DNA of 64,000 bases from Halomonas sp. 7T (GCF_025643255.1 NZ_CP087112.1:1612001-1676000); one strand, 5' to 3'. Counted from the first letter of the stretch, positions 42,265-52,859 are shown. The notes: generated from the letters alone by a model not told the origin. Program-made: numbers and translations.

Positions 42265-43490
42265 TAGGCAGTCTCCTCGGCCGGAACGCCAGTCCGCTTG
42301 AGACGGCGCTTAATATTGGCCTGGACGAACATGTGGTCAATCAGCGGCGCAAACAGGTTAGCAAACAGGATGGCTAACATGATGCCTTCCGGGAAGGCCG
42401 GGTTTACTACGCGAATCAGCACGGTCATCACACCAATTAGCGCACCAAACACAAAGCGCCCTTGGTTAGTCATGGAAGCAGACACAGGATCTGTTGCCAT
42501 AAACACCATACCGAATGCGAAGCCACCGATCACTAGATGCCAGTACCACGGCATATCGAACATCGGGTTGCTGTCAGAGCCGATCAGGTTAAACAGGGTA
42601 CTGGTAATCACCATACCCAGGAATACACCTAGCATGATCCGCCACGAAGCAATTCGGGTCCACAGCAGCACCGCAGCGCCGATAAAGATCGCCAGCGTTG
42701 ACACCTCACCCACTGAACCTGGCACAAAGCCTAAGAAGGCGTCCCACCAAGTGAAAGTGTTCGTCAAGGCGGTCATGCCGTCTTGGAACGCCATCGAGAG
42801 TGCAGTCGCCCCTGTATAACCGTCAGCGGCCACCCACACTGCATCACCGGAAATTTGCGCCGGATAGGCAAAGTATAGGAACGCGCGGCCAGTTAACGCA
42901 GGGTTTAGGAAGTTTTTACCCGTACCGCCAAAGATCTCTTTGCCGATAACGACACCAAAGGTAATGCCCAGGGCAACCTGCCACAGCGGAATCGTTGCAG
43001 GCAAAATTAGCGCAAAAAGTACAGAGGTAACGAAGAAGCCTTCGTTCACTTCATGACCGCGCTTAATAGCAAACATTACTTCCCAGAAACCACCTACCGC
43101 AAATGTCACGAGGTAGATAGGCAAGAAGTACGTGGCACCCAGCACGAAGTTGGCCCACAAGCTGCTGGGATCATGCCCACCGGCCAGGGTCATCATAATG
43201 GCTTCGCGCCAACCGCCCATGGAAGCGTAGCCCGCTTCAATGGCAGTATTCGCCTGCCAGCCTGCATTCCACATGCCAAAGAACATTGCCGGGAACGTAC
43301 ACATCCAGACAGTGATCATAATGCGCTTAAGGTCAATACCGTCACGCACGTGGGCAGTGGTTTTTGCCACGCTAGGCGGTGAGTAGAAAACGGTATCTAT
43401 CGCTTCGTAGAGCGGGTAGAACTTTTCGTACTTACCACCTTTGTGGAAGTGCGGCTCGAGATTATCGAGTGTTTGTCGAATACCCATCAT
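42264..43490 (-). CDS. nqrB: Na+-NQR subunit B, covalent FMN and ubiquinone site
   Basis: 408-residue multi-helix membrane subunit, main Na+ channel. Covalent FMN is on the Thr of [12 protein letters not shown] (near 235). The N-terminal cytoplasmic part ([19 protein letters not shown]) is the inhibitor-binding region in relatives. It overlaps nqrC and nqrA by single bases. Confidence 0.97.
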   Translation of the reverse strand: MMGIRQTLDNLEPHFHKGGKYEKFYPLYEAIDTVFYSPPSVAKTTAHVRDGIDLKRIMITVWMCTFPAMFFGMWNAGWQANTAIEAGYASMGGWREAIMMTLAGGHDPSSLWANFVLGATYFLPIYLVTFAVGGFWEVMFAIKRGHEVNEGFFVTSVLFALILPATIPLWQVALGITFGVVIGKEIFGGTGKNFLNPALTGRAFLYFAYPAQISGDAVWVAADGYTGATALSMAFQDGMTALTNTFTWWDAFLGFVPGSVGEVSTLAIFIGAAVLLWTRIASWRIMLGVFLGMVITSTLFNLIGSDSNPMFDMPWYWHLVIGGFAFGMVFMATDPVSASMTNQGRFVFGALIGVMTVLIRVVNPAFPEGIMLAILFANLFAPLIDHMFVQANIKRRLKRTGVPAEETA

Positions 43491-44839
43491 CAGGCCTCTT
43501 TCTCGATCATGGTGAGATTGTCACGCAGGATGGGGCCATACTCGTATTTGCCAGGGCAAACATACGTGCAAAGCGCCAAATCCTCTTCGTCTAACTCAAG
43601 ACACCCAAGTTGCATGGCAACTTCAATGTCGCCCACGATCAGCGAACGCAGCAGCTGCGTTGGCATTACATCCAAAGGCATAATGGTCTCATACGCGCCT
43701 ACCGGCACCATGGCACGTTCAGAGCCATTGGTTGATGTCGTCGGTGCGTAATTATGCAGGCCTTTAAGCTTAGAAATATAAATGCCAAGAACTGAGTGAC
43801 GGTTCGCGCCAGGAGATAGCCATCCCATAAAGGTGCGCTTATTGCCTTCTTCCAGCATGCTCACCTGATTATGGAAACGCCCCAGAAAGGTCAGCTTACC
43901 CTCGGCGGCAAAGCCCGAGAATACAGAACCTGAAATTACACGGGTGTCTTCCGGTTGGATAACTTCACCTGCAAAGAGTTCATCGGTGCTAGCACCCACA
44001 CGGGTACGCAGCAAACGAGGATTTTCTGCACGCGGGCCACCCACCGCGATAACGCGGGTCATATCGAGCTGCCCTTCAACAAACAGCTTGCCGAACGCGA
44101 TAACGTCCTGATAGCCGATGTGCCACACTTTTTTATGCAGTGCGACAGGCGAAAGGTGGTGGATATGCGTCCCTACCAAGCCCGCAGGATGCGGCCCAGC
44201 AAAACTTTCGGTTGTAACACCGCTAACATCACTTCCTGGCAAGGAAGCGTCAGCACCCGTGCACAGAAAAACGTTGCCCTCGGTCAGGCGGGTTAGCACC
44301 TTGAGGCCGTCTTCAAATGCTTGGGCATTTTCGTTGATGATTAAGGCGGGGTCAGCGCTTAGCGGATGCGTATCCACAGCGGTGACAAAGATATCGGAAG
44401 GTGTACTGTCGATAGCTGGCGTACGTGAGAATGGACGGGTGCGCAAGGCAGTCCAGAGTCCAGACTCAACCAGCTGGTCGACAACGACCTGACGCTCTAG
44501 CTGCCCCAAAGCACCACGATCATGAGACGCGAATGTCATCGCTTCTTCATGTTCATCGACTTTAATAACGACAGACAGCAAACGGCGTTTCTCGCCACGG
44601 TTAATTGCTACAACTTCACCGCTGGCGGGCGCTGTAAAGCGTACACCATCAATTTTCTTATCGGTGAAGAGCAATTGGCCTAGTTTGACCTTATCCCCTT
44701 CCTGAACTTCCATCGTTGGCTTCATGCCAACGTAGTCGGTGCCCAGGATTGCCACGTGGCGCACACGCCGCGCATCTTCAATACGCTGCTCGGGCGCTCC
44801 CGTGATGGGGAGATCCAGGCCTTTTTTGACTTCGATCAT
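43490..44839 (-). CDS. nqrA: Na+-NQR subunit A
   Basis: 449-residue cytoplasmic subunit near the ubiquinone site. N-terminal [17 protein letters not shown] and [13 protein letters not shown] are diagnostic. First gene of nqrABCDEF, with a -10/-35 pair about 145 bases upstream of its ATG. Confidence 0.96.
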   Translation of the reverse strand: MIEVKKGLDLPITGAPEQRIEDARRVRHVAILGTDYVGMKPTMEVQEGDKVKLGQLLFTDKKIDGVRFTAPASGEVVAINRGEKRRLLSVVIKVDEHEEAMTFASHDRGALGQLERQVVVDQLVESGLWTALRTRPFSRTPAIDSTPSDIFVTAVDTHPLSADPALIINENAQAFEDGLKVLTRLTEGNVFLCTGADASLPGSDVSGVTTESFAGPHPAGLVGTHIHHLSPVALHKKVWHIGYQDVIAFGKLFVEGQLDMTRVIAVGGPRAENPRLLRTRVGASTDELFAGEVIQPEDTRVISGSVFSGFAAEGKLTFLGRFHNQVSMLEEGNKRTFMGWLSPGANRHSVLGIYISKLKGLHNYAPTTSTNGSERAMVPVGAYETIMPLDVMPTQLLRSLIVGDIEVAMQLGCLELDEEDLALCTYVCPGKYEYGPILRDNLTMIEKEA

Positions 44840-44981
44840 AGTCTCGCCCAGTTGATGGATCGGATATACGAAGGTAAGGGGTTCGAATGCTTATTTTCTG
44901 CTCAGTGAATTCTTGTTTTTCTGTTCAGATTGTTACCAGTCAGGCCCAAGCACGCTTGAACCACCCCGAAAAATCTAACGT

Positions 44982-45010
44982 ATTATAAAGATAAGCGCGG
45001 CCAATGACCA
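44982..45010 (-). promoter_or_regulatory. Candidate sigma-70 promoter for nqrABCDEF
   Basis: Perfect TATAAT (44987-44982) with TGGTCA 17 bases upstream (45010-45005) on the minus strand. Four of six -35 bases match the consensus. Confidence 0.6.
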
Positions 45011-45067
45011 CATCCCTGAGGGCCTCCAAAGGTGCTATATGCTTTTCAGATAGGTTTGTTTCTGGTA

Positions 45068-45093
45068 CCAAAACGCCACCCGAAGGTGGCGTT
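45068..45093 (-). terminator. Terminator after gap
   Basis: Perfect 9-bp GC-rich stem (45072-45080 with 45085-45093) closed by an ultra-stable UUCG loop on the minus strand, followed by TTTT. It lies about 80 bases after the gap stop. Confidence 0.8.
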
Positions 45094-45173
45094 GATAGCA
45101 AAGGCTTAAAGAGCGAGCAAAACCGTGCTCTTTCCTTTCCTGTCAAAGAAAGGCCTTTATGCTGGGCGTAAGA

Positions 45174-46649
45174 TCAACCTACTTGACGGGGCAGCTTCAC
45201 GAACTGCACGTTCGACATCTGCTGAAGAATACGAATTACCTGGCAGCTGTAACCGAACTCGTTATCGTACCAAACGTATACGACAGCATGGTTTCCGTTA
45301 GCAATCGTCGCTTTGGCATCTACAATGCCCGCATGACGGTTGCCAACAAAATCAGAGGAAACCACTTCTGCTGAGTCGACAAAATCGATCTGCTTCTGAT
45401 AAGCCGAATCAATCGACATACGGCGCAAATAGTCGTTTAGCGCTTCAGCATCGGTACCTTTCTCTAACGTGAGGTTCAAAATCGCCATGGAAACGTTGGG
45501 CGTTGGCACACGAATAGCATTGCCCGTCAGCTTACCTTCAAGCTCCGGCAGCGCTTTAGCAACCGCTTTTGCCGCACCCGTCTCGGTCAACACCATATTA
45601 AGGGCTGCGCTGCGTCCACGACGGTCACCCTTGTGGTAGTTATCGATTAGGTTTTGGTCGTTGGTGTAGGCATGCACCGTTTCAACATGACCGGTTACCA
45701 CACCGTACTCATCGTTGAGCACTTTGAGCACAGGCACAATAGCATTGGTGGTACAAGACGCCGCCGAAACAATACGGTCTTGATCGCTAATGGTGTTGTG
45801 GTTAATACCGAAGACAATATTTTTAATATCGCCTTTACCCGGAGCCGTTAGCAGCGCTTTCGCCGCACCTTTGCACTCAAGGTGCTGACCTAGGCCGGCC
45901 TCATCACGCCAAATACCCGTATTGTCTACGATCACCGCATTATTAATGTCATACGCGGTGTAATCGATTTCACTGGGCGAATCAGCATAGATTACCTGTA
46001 CTACGTTACCGTTTACGATAAGCGTACGCGCATCAACATCAATTGAAATGGTACCTTCGAAAGGCCCATGAACGGAGTCGCGGCGAAGCAGGCTAGCGCG
46101 CTTTTCAAGATCTTTTGCTACGTCACCACGGCCACGTACAACAATCGCGCGTAGGCGCAGCAAGTTACCACCGCCAGCCTTTTCAACCAGCACACGGGCC
46201 AACAAGCGACCGATACGGCCAAAGCCATACAGCACCACGTCCTGCGGCTCGCCAGTGCTAGCGCCTGGCGTATAGCCATTGATGATATCGCTTAACTCAT
46301 CGCGCAGAAAAGCGTCCAGATCGCCACAATTTTGGCGCTTAAAATTGACAGCTAACTTACCCACATCGACATGTGCAGGCCCTAGATTTAGCTCGCTCAT
46401 CGCTTTAACGATGGGGAACGTATCTTCAACAGACAGCTCGGTACCTTCAATCTTACGCACAAAGCGATGATCTTTGAGAATACGAATAACCGACCGTTTG
46501 ATCAGCGAACGTCCGAACATGGTGGCAACAACGTTGTTCTGACGATAAAGCTGTCCGACAAGCGGAATCATCTGCTCTGCCAAAGCTTCGTTGTGTTGCC
46601 AATCCTGAAAAACGTTTTCGAGAGCTTGCTGACTCACGTGCGGCCTCAT
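45174..46649 (-). CDS. Glyceraldehyde-3-phosphate dehydrogenase, long (GapB-like) type
   Basis: 491 residues. The GAPDH core begins at about residue 138 (VVLYGFGRIGRLLARVL) and has the catalytic Cys in SAASCTTNAIVPVL. The N-terminal ~135 residues form an extra helical domain (ALAEQMIPLVGQLYRQNNVV, SVEDTFPIVKAMSELNLGP) seen in Pseudomonas and related proteins of about 460 residues. Located divergently next to mfd and just upstream of nqr, as in Pseudomonas, supporting orthology. The role is probably in central carbon metabolism; the cofactor preference cannot be read here. Confidence 0.93.
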   Translation of the reverse strand: MRPHVSQQALENVFQDWQHNEALAEQMIPLVGQLYRQNNVVATMFGRSLIKRSVIRILKDHRFVRKIEGTELSVEDTFPIVKAMSELNLGPAHVDVGKLAVNFKRQNCGDLDAFLRDELSDIINGYTPGASTGEPQDVVLYGFGRIGRLLARVLVEKAGGGNLLRLRAIVVRGRGDVAKDLEKRASLLRRDSVHGPFEGTISIDVDARTLIVNGNVVQVIYADSPSEIDYTAYDINNAVIVDNTGIWRDEAGLGQHLECKGAAKALLTAPGKGDIKNIVFGINHNTISDQDRIVSAASCTTNAIVPVLKVLNDEYGVVTGHVETVHAYTNDQNLIDNYHKGDRRGRSAALNMVLTETGAAKAVAKALPELEGKLTGNAIRVPTPNVSMAILNLTLEKGTDAEALNDYLRRMSIDSAYQKQIDFVDSAEVVSSDFVGNRHAGIVDAKATIANGNHAVVYVWYDNEFGYSCQVIRILQQMSNVQFVKLPRQVG

Positions 46650-46912
46650 TGGGTAGTGAAAACAGGGTCGTAAAGAAAAAACCAGCGTGCATTATCCTGG
46701 GCTTAAGGCTGAGTAGCAATCAAAGGTTAGTCGCACAGCATGTAGGGGGATTACAGAACTCGGCCGCTGACTACAAACTCCCAATAATAGCGAAGCATTT
46801 AAACGCACCGGCAGAGCATCGCCACTCACACTGACCCATCAGGGTCTCTAACTAAAAGTATCGATCGTGTATGATTCAGGTTCCGTTTCAGCGCAAAAAC
46901 GATACCGTACCT

Positions 46913-49900
46913 ATGCCTTCTTTCTCTCTGCTCGAACCGCCCCAGCCTCAAGGGACTCGCGACACGCTCTATCTAACAGCGCCGCCGGGCAGTGCGACTG
47001 CCCTGGCGCTCGCCCAGATAGCATCCAGCGCGCCACTACTGGTCATTACCCCCAGTACCGCCAGCGCCCAGCGCCTGGAGCAAGATTTAGCGTTCTATAG
47101 CACCGTACCTGTTCTGCCCTTCCCGGACTGGGAAACGCTGCCATACGACAGTTTTTCACCCCACCAGGATATTATTTCTGCTCGCTTACGCACTCTTAAG
47201 CAGCTTCAAGATGGGGTACGCGGGATTGTATTGGTTCCTATCAATACGTTAATGCAGCGCTTACCGCCGGTGGAATATATTGCTGGCAGGGTGATGACCT
47301 TGCAAACAGGCGCCAAGCTCCATCGTGAAACGTTCAGGGAATCGCTCTCCCGAGCGGGCTATCGTGCTGTGGAAACCGTGTATGAGCCGGGTGAGTACGC
47401 CATGCGCGGTGCGATTATCGACCTTTTTGCCATGGGTATGGATGAACCCATTCGAATCGACCTGTTTGATGATGAAATTGATACGCTGCGTCATTTCGAC
47501 CCAAGCAACCAGCGCTCCACTGACAAACTAGATCGTCTTGAGCTACTTCCGGCCCATGAATACTCATTAAGCCGTAGTGCCATTGCCTGCTTTCGAGAAC
47601 AGTTTGAAACCCTGTTTGACGTCGACCCACGCCAAAGCCCACTTTATAACGATGCACTTAAGGGGATACCTTCTCCTGGGCTTGAGCACTACTTACCGCT
47701 ATTTTTCGAACAAACCGCATCGCTGTTTGACCATGTGACTGACGACACGCGCATAGCGCTGCTGCCCGATGTATACCCAGCAGCCGAACAGCATTGGCAA
47801 GCTATCGAATCACGTTATGACAATCTAGGAGTCGACCCAACAAGGCCTTTAATACCACCCCATCGTGCGTTCTTTCCCGTTAGCGAGGTCTTCTCAGCGA
47901 TCAAAGCGCGCCCTCGCATAGAGCTTACCGAAGAGGAGGCGCATCGCCACGCGCTAACACCTAACGCACAAGCACTGCCTTCTTTGGCGATTAATGCGCG
48001 AGCAAAACAGCCGCTTAGCGCGCTATCCGACTTTTTGAACTCTCAGCCCCAGACGCGGATTCTCTTTGCGGCTGAATCCAGAGGACGCAGAGAAGCACTA
48101 GAGGAAATCCTTGCGCCACTGCAACTGCAACTGCCCCACGCAGAGAGCTTCCACGCCTTCTTGCACAGCCAGCACACAATGGCCATCACGGAAAGCCAAG
48201 TGGGAAGCGGCCTGTGGCTTACTGAACCCAATGTTGCAGTCATTAGCGAAACAGAGCTGTTTGGTGACGTGGTTCGCCAAAGCCGCCGCCGAGAAAAAGC
48301 GACTGACGATAACGAATTGGCGGTTCGGCACTTATCAGAGCTAAAGGAGGGCGCCCCCGTTGTTCACCAAGCCCATGGCGTTGGCCGCTACATAGGGCTC
48401 GAAACGCTAGAGGCAGGCGGGCAAGCCAATGAATTTTTAGCGCTCTCTTATGCCGATGGCGCAAAGCTCTATGTCCCTGTCGATAGCCTGCATTTGATTT
48501 CACGCTACAGCGGGGCAGATGATGAACTCGCTCCCCTGCACAAGCTAGGCTCTGATCAGTGGGAAAAAGCACGCCGCAAAGCCGCTGAAAAAATCCGTGA
48601 TACGGCGGCCGAGCTACTCGATATTTATGCCCGTCGCGAAGCCCAACAAGGCGTTGTGTATGACATGCCGGCTGACGAATATAGCCGCTTTTCAGCCAGT
48701 TTCCCGTTTGAAGAAACCCCCGACCAGCAGGCCGCTATTGAGGCGGTCATCAGCGATATGACCTCCCCTCAACCCATGGATCGCGTGGTATGTGGTGACG
48801 TCGGGTTTGGTAAAACCGAAGTCGCTATGCGCGCAGCGTTTTTAGCCGTGCAATCGGGCCGCCAGGTAGTGGTACTGGTACCCACTACGCTGCTGGCCCG
48901 CCAACACTTTGAAAACTTCCGCGACCGCTTTGCTGATACCGCTGTCAATATTAGTCTGATTTCTCGCTTTACAGCGGGTAAAGAGATGACCCAAACGCTA
49001 GAGAGCATTAAAGAGGGTCGCACAGATATTGTCATTGGCACCCATAAGCTGCTCTCAAAAAGCGTTGAGCTACCTAAAATGGGGCTTTTGATTATTGATG
49101 AAGAGCACCGCTTTGGGGTGGCTCAAAAGGAGAAGCTCAAGACGCTGCGCGCAGAAATCGATATTTTGACGCTGACTGCCACGCCTATTCCGCGCACTTT
49201 AAACATGGCGATGAGCGGCATTCGCGATCTTTCGATTATTGCCACGCCACCCGCCCGCCGCCTGTCGGTCAAAACGTTTGTGCAGCAACGCGACGACAGC
49301 ATTGTTAAAGAGGCGCTTTTGCGCGAAATTCTTCGCGGCGGCCAAGTCTATTTTCTCCATAACGAAGTCAAAACCATTGAGAATGCTGCCGAAAAAATCC
49401 GAGAGCTGATACCAGAAGCCCGCGTGGCCGTCGCCCACGGCCAACTGCCTGAACGCAGCCTAGAGCGAGTAATGTCAGACTTCTACCATCGTCGATTCAA
49501 CGTGCTGGTGTGCTCCACAATTATAGAAACAGGTATTGACGTGCCCAGCGCTAACACCATTTTAATCGAGCGCGCGGATAAATTTGGTTTAGCACAGCTG
49601 CATCAGCTTCGAGGCCGCGTGGGTCGCAGCCACCATCAAGCCTATGCCTACCTGCTAACACCGCCCCCGAAGGCGATGACAAGAGACGCCGTGAAGCGCC
49701 TTGAGGCGATTAGCGCCTCTGATGATCTAGGCGCTGGTTTTACCCTGGCAAGTCACGACATGGAAATACGCGGCGCCGGTGAGCTACTGGGTGATGAGCA
49801 GAGTGGCCAGATGGAAACGATTGGCTACACGCTGTATATGGAAATGCTCGACCGCGCCGTAAAAGCAATTCGTGCGGGTAAAACCCCTAATATCGACGCC

Positions 49901-50362
49901 CCCTTTAATAACGGCGTAGAAATCAGCCTTAATTTACCGGCCTTAATACCCGACGACTATATTCATGACGTACAGCAGCGTCTCGTGATGTATAAGCGCA
50001 TTGCCAATACTCAAAGCGCCGCCGAACTTAAAGAACTTCAGGTAGAGCTTATCGACCGGTTTGGCCTGCTTCCTGCCCCGCTGAAAAACTTAATTCGGCA
50101 AACTAAGCTCCGCCAACGCGCCGAACAGCTAGGCGTGGCTCGCATCGAAGCAGGCGAGAGCAAAGGTCGAGTGCTGTTTAACAGCGCTACTCAAGTAGAC
50201 CCATTGACATTAGTGACACTGATTCAGAAATCTCCTCAGCACTACCGTTTAGATGGCTCAGACACCTTACGATTTGAATTTTCAATGGAAACGATCGAGC
50301 AGCGTTTTGAAAAGGTTGAAACTCTACTGACCACACTGAATCAAAAAGTAGCGGCGGCGTAG
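46913..50362 (+). CDS. mfd: Transcription-repair coupling factor
   Basis: About 1149 residues. Removes RNA polymerase stalled at lesions and recruits UvrA. N-terminal UvrB-like part (WETLPYDSFSPHQDIISARL), RNA-polymerase-interacting region after about 470 (VVHQAHGVGRYIGLE), RecG-like translocase with Walker A GDVGFGKTEVAMRAAF and DEEH (LIIDEEHRFGV), the TATPIPRTLNMAMSGIRDLS motif, and a C-terminal UvrA-binding domain. I chose ATG 46913 because E. coli Mfd starts at this point. The frame is open to ATG 46871, which is an alternative; neither has a good ribosome binding site. Confidence 0.96.
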   Translation: MPSFSLLEPPQPQGTRDTLYLTAPPGSATALALAQIASSAPLLVITPSTASAQRLEQDLAFYSTVPVLPFPDWETLPYDSFSPHQDIISARLRTLKQLQDGVRGIVLVPINTLMQRLPPVEYIAGRVMTLQTGAKLHRETFRESLSRAGYRAVETVYEPGEYAMRGAIIDLFAMGMDEPIRIDLFDDEIDTLRHFDPSNQRSTDKLDRLELLPAHEYSLSRSAIACFREQFETLFDVDPRQSPLYNDALKGIPSPGLEHYLPLFFEQTASLFDHVTDDTRIALLPDVYPAAEQHWQAIESRYDNLGVDPTRPLIPPHRAFFPVSEVFSAIKARPRIELTEEEAHRHALTPNAQALPSLAINARAKQPLSALSDFLNSQPQTRILFAAESRGRREALEEILAPLQLQLPHAESFHAFLHSQHTMAITESQVGSGLWLTEPNVAVISETELFGDVVRQSRRREKATDDNELAVRHLSELKEGAPVVHQAHGVGRYIGLETLEAGGQANEFLALSYADGAKLYVPVDSLHLISRYSGADDELAPLHKLGSDQWEKARRKAAEKIRDTAAELLDIYARREAQQGVVYDMPADEYSRFSASFPFEETPDQQAAIEAVISDMTSPQPMDRVVCGDVGFGKTEVAMRAAFLAVQSGRQVVVLVPTTLLARQHFENFRDRFADTAVNISLISRFTAGKEMTQTLESIKEGRTDIVIGTHKLLSKSVELPKMGLLIIDEEHRFGVAQKEKLKTLRAEIDILTLTATPIPRTLNMAMSGIRDLSIIATPPARRLSVKTFVQQRDDSIVKEALLREILRGGQVYFLHNEVKTIENAAEKIRELIPEARVAVAHGQLPERSLERVMSDFYHRRFNVLVCSTIIETGIDVPSANTILIERADKFGLAQLHQLRGRVGRSHHQAYAYLLTPPPKAMTRDAVKRLEAISASDDLGAGFTLASHDMEIRGAGELLGDEQSGQMETIGYTLYMEMLDRAVKAIRAGKTPNIDAPFNNGVEISLNLPALIPDDYIHDVQQRLVMYKRIANTQSAAELKELQVELIDRFGLLPAPLKNLIRQTKLRQRAEQLGVARIEAGESKGRVLFNSATQVDPLTLVTLIQKSPQHYRLDGSDTLRFEFSMETIEQRFEKVETLLTTLNQKVAAA

Positions 50363-50510
50363 ACCTTGGGGCAAACTTATACCTAAGCAGCATATTGGAA
50401 ACGTCAATAAGCCAAAGCGACGTACAAACAAGGGTGTTCCACCCAGGCAACAGCAACTTTGCATTACCTGACTTGCCTTAACTCAACTGCATTCACGATT
50501 AGGATCGACC

Positions 50511-51641
50511 ATGAACACTCGCCATATTTTCAACTTATGGGGCCCTACTAGCCTAGCTGTACTGCTAGCGGCCAGCCTTTCTGGGCCAACCTATGCCCAG
50601 TCTTTAGGCGAGCAGCAGAACGCTGACGGCTCCGCGGAGGTTATTGACATCGCTGTGGCTGGTGCCGAGCAGGTAGCAGATCACCGCGAACTTCCTCGCG
50701 GCCATTTTCGTTTACCCGACAATGGCGATATCGTTGGCGAGTACTACACCATCACCGTTGAGGATCAGGAGGAGACCCTCATCGATATCGCCCGTCGGCA
50801 TAATATCGGCTTCGAAGAAATCCGCCTGGCTAACCCAGACGTCAGCTTATGGGTTCCCGGTAAAGGTACAGAAGTCGTAATCCCCACTCGCTATATATTG
50901 CCACCGGCTCCCCGTGAAGGCGTCGTCATCAACCTTTCAGAACTGCGGCTGTATTACTACCCTGCCGATAATCCCGGCATCGTAGAAACGTATCCCGTCA
51001 GTGTTGGCCGCGACGGCTTTGCCACTCCAGTAGGCATTACACGCACCACGATTAAGGTGAAAGATCCCGCCTGGGCTCCCCCCGCCTCAATGCGCCGCGA
51101 AGCAGCTGCGCGCGGAGAGCCAGCCCCTGCCATCGTCCCTCCCGGCCCAGACAACCCCCTTGGCCGTCACGCCATTTTATTAGATATGCCTAGCTATCTC
51201 ATTCATGGCACGAACCGCCCAGATGGCGTCGGCATGCGTGCTAGCCGTGGCTGTATTCGCATGTATCCTGAAGACATTGAATCACTCTACGAGCGCCTCC
51301 CCAGCGGAACCAAAGTAAATTTGATGGACGCGCCCTTTAAAGCTGGCTGGGCGGACGATGGCACGCTATTCGTGCAAACCTTCCCGCAGCTTGAAGAGAA
51401 TATTGATGACTCTGAGCCGCTGCAGGATGCCTTAGCCCGACTCAATGATTTGGTTCAAGATCAAGTTGATGTGAACGAAGAGCAGGTGAAGCACGCGATC
51501 GAAAATCCGAACGGTCGTTTTATAGCACTTTATGGCCCGCAGGCGCCAGAAGAGGAACCTGAGCAAACACCCCTTAAACTAGAAGGTTTGCTTGAAGAAG
51601 TTGAAGTGAGCACGGCTGTTCGCATTGACGGCGAAGCCTAA
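50511..51641 (+). CDS. Periplasmic L,D-transpeptidase (ErfK/YbiS type)
   Basis: 376 residues: signal peptide (cleavage after TYAQ), LysM-like domain (YYTITVEDQEETLIDIARRHNIG, about 78-100), YkuD catalytic domain with GVVINLSELRLYYYP and the active site HGTNRPDGVG then ASRGCIRMYPEDIE. The Cys nucleophile sits in SRGC. The segment VPPGPDNPLGRHAI closely matches E. coli LdtB/YbiS, which attaches Braun lipoprotein to peptidoglycan. It lies directly before a Braun-lipoprotein-like gene, convergent with it. Confidence 0.93.
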   Translation: MNTRHIFNLWGPTSLAVLLAASLSGPTYAQSLGEQQNADGSAEVIDIAVAGAEQVADHRELPRGHFRLPDNGDIVGEYYTITVEDQEETLIDIARRHNIGFEEIRLANPDVSLWVPGKGTEVVIPTRYILPPAPREGVVINLSELRLYYYPADNPGIVETYPVSVGRDGFATPVGITRTTIKVKDPAWAPPASMRREAAARGEPAPAIVPPGPDNPLGRHAILLDMPSYLIHGTNRPDGVGMRASRGCIRMYPEDIESLYERLPSGTKVNLMDAPFKAGWADDGTLFVQTFPQLEENIDDSEPLQDALARLNDLVQDQVDVNEEQVKHAIENPNGRFIALYGPQAPEEEPEQTPLKLEGLLEEVEVSTAVRIDGEA

Positions 51642-51661
51642 CGTTGTCGCGGCCTGAACAT

Positions 51662-51689
51662 AAAAAACCCCGCCGAGGCGGGGTTTTTT
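51662..51689. terminator. Bidirectional terminator between L,D-transpeptidase and lpp-like gene
   Basis: Stem AAAAAACCCCGC / GCGGGGTTTTTT (51662-51673 with 51678-51689) with a CGAG loop and T runs on both strands. It serves both convergent genes. Confidence 0.9.
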
Positions 51690-51741
51690 CACATCTACAG
51701 CAACTACTGAGCCAAATAGATGCTCAGTAGCCCAAGCAGAA

Positions 51742-52005
51742 TTACTTCTGCATGGAACGCTGGAACATGCGGTTCATTTCTTCACGGTTCTGCTCAGACA
51801 TCTGCAGAGCAGCTTGCGCGTCACGCTGAGCTTGGTTAGCAGTGTTCAGCGCTTGTGAAGCCATGCTGCGAGCTTCTGCAGCGTCAGCCTGTGCAGATTC
51901 TGCAGTCATGCGAACTTCTTCCAGAGCGCTGGTAGAAGCACAGCCAGCCAGAATTGCCAGAGAAGCGGCAGCGGCAGTCATTTTCAGAGTAGTCTTCAGA
52001 GTCAT
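51742..52005 (-). CDS. Murein-lipoprotein-like (Lpp/OprI) small outer-membrane lipoprotein
   Basis: 87 residues: lipoprotein signal peptide with lipobox LAGC, then a heptad-type, Ala-rich helix (SAQADAAEARSMASQALNTANQAQRDAQAALQMSEQNREEM) and a C-terminal ending MQK. The C-terminal lysine is the residue joined to peptidoglycan in Braun lipoprotein. Good AAGGAG ribosome binding site and a clear promoter upstream, as expected for one of the most abundant proteins. Confidence 0.88.
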   Translation of the reverse strand: MTLKTTLKMTAAAASLAILAGCASTSALEEVRMTAESAQADAAEARSMASQALNTANQAQRDAQAALQMSEQNREEMNRMFQRSMQK

Positions 52006-52123
52006 AGTGTTCTCCTTGAGTCTTCCTTGGGTACAACGTTAAGGGTATGACAAAAAATAAGGCTAAAGTACTAGCTTAAATTTGTCTACCTGCGGTGCAG
52101 GTTCTTTAAAGCGACCAGTGCAA

Positions 52124-52151
52124 AGCATAATCTTCTAAGCACACAAGTCAA
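52124..52151 (-). promoter_or_regulatory. Promoter of the lpp-like gene
   Basis: TTGACT (52151-52146) and TATGCT (52129-52124) on the minus strand, 16-base spacer. It gives a leader of about 115 bases before the ATG, with AAGGAG close to the start. Confidence 0.65.
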
Positions 52152-52229
52152 ACGCTGTTTTATAATAGACGACAGCGGTTGTCTATAGCCACTCGCTTAA
52201 AACCTCGAACTTCCTTCAACGACATAAGC

Positions 52230-52859
52230 CTAGCGGATCACCACGCGAGTGCCAACACTTACTAACCCGGCAACTCGCTCGATTTCTTCATTAGTGACTG
52301 CCACACACCCTTGTGTCCAGTGATAGCTGCCATGAATATCTGGGTCTCCCCCACCAATGCCATGAATACCTATTGCACCCCCTAAAGCAGTGGTTTGCGG
52401 AGGATAGCCATGGCGCCGATAGTAATCGAAGTAGGCTTCATAATCTTCTTGAGAATAAATACCTTTCTCAAGCGCCATCCGAGCATGCGGTGGCGTAGGA
52501 TAATCGATCCCTATGAAAATATGCCACTGACTTTCATAATTAAATCGATTGACACGAAACTCACCCAGCGGCGTAACGTTATCGCCACGCACGCGCTGGG
52601 TCTTTGCACCCGCACGGCCCAATGAAATTGGCGCGATACGCTCAACTAACGCATTTCCACGGAAAACGCTTAACGAGGCCTCTTTATCGTCAATAAGCAG
52701 CCAAAGTTCATTGCTATGACGTGGGACGTGGGCCCGTGAAAGCAGCGTTTCGATAAGATCCGTTGGCTGATAATCACTCACGGAACTGATCGTGGTTGCG
52801 TTGGCAGCTACCGGCCAGCTCAGTGCTAACGCCAAAAATCGGCGGCGGTTTAAAGGCAT
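52230..52859 (-). CDS. Second L,D-transpeptidase-family (YkuD) protein
   Basis: 209 residues from ATG 52859 (GAGAG upstream; GTG 52874 is an alternative). N-terminus NRRRFLALALSWPVAANAT looks like a twin-arginine or Sec signal. YkuD domain with IGIHGIGGGDPDIHG and the catalytic SYHWTQGCVAVTNEEIE (Cys in TQGC). The domain is of the YafK/ErfK-like short type. It lies upstream of the lpp-like gene on the same strand, 224 bases away, giving two L,D-transpeptidases around one murein-lipoprotein-like gene. Confidence 0.85.
   Translation of the reverse strand: MPLNRRRFLALALSWPVAANATTISSVSDYQPTDLIETLLSRAHVPRHSNELWLLIDDKEASLSVFRGNALVERIAPISLGRAGAKTQRVRGDNVTPLGEFRVNRFNYESQWHIFIGIDYPTPPHARMALEKGIYSQEDYEAYFDYYRRHGYPPQTTALGGAIGIHGIGGGDPDIHGSYHWTQGCVAVTNEEIERVAGLVSVGTRVVIR

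Larger units (their letters stand above)
44840..45173. other. 334-base stretch between nqrA and gap
   Basis: Holds the gap terminator (about 45068-45093) and the nqr promoter (44982-45010). The ~140-base nqrA leader below the promoter shows no obvious gene, riboswitch or leader peptide. A short open frame from 45146 down to 44940 spans the terminator and is not credible as a gene. Confidence 0.6.

Noticed and set aside
44940..45146. A 68-codon gene between nqrA and gap
   Set aside because: It runs through the gap terminator hairpin and the nqr promoter, with no ribosome binding site or resemblance to a family.
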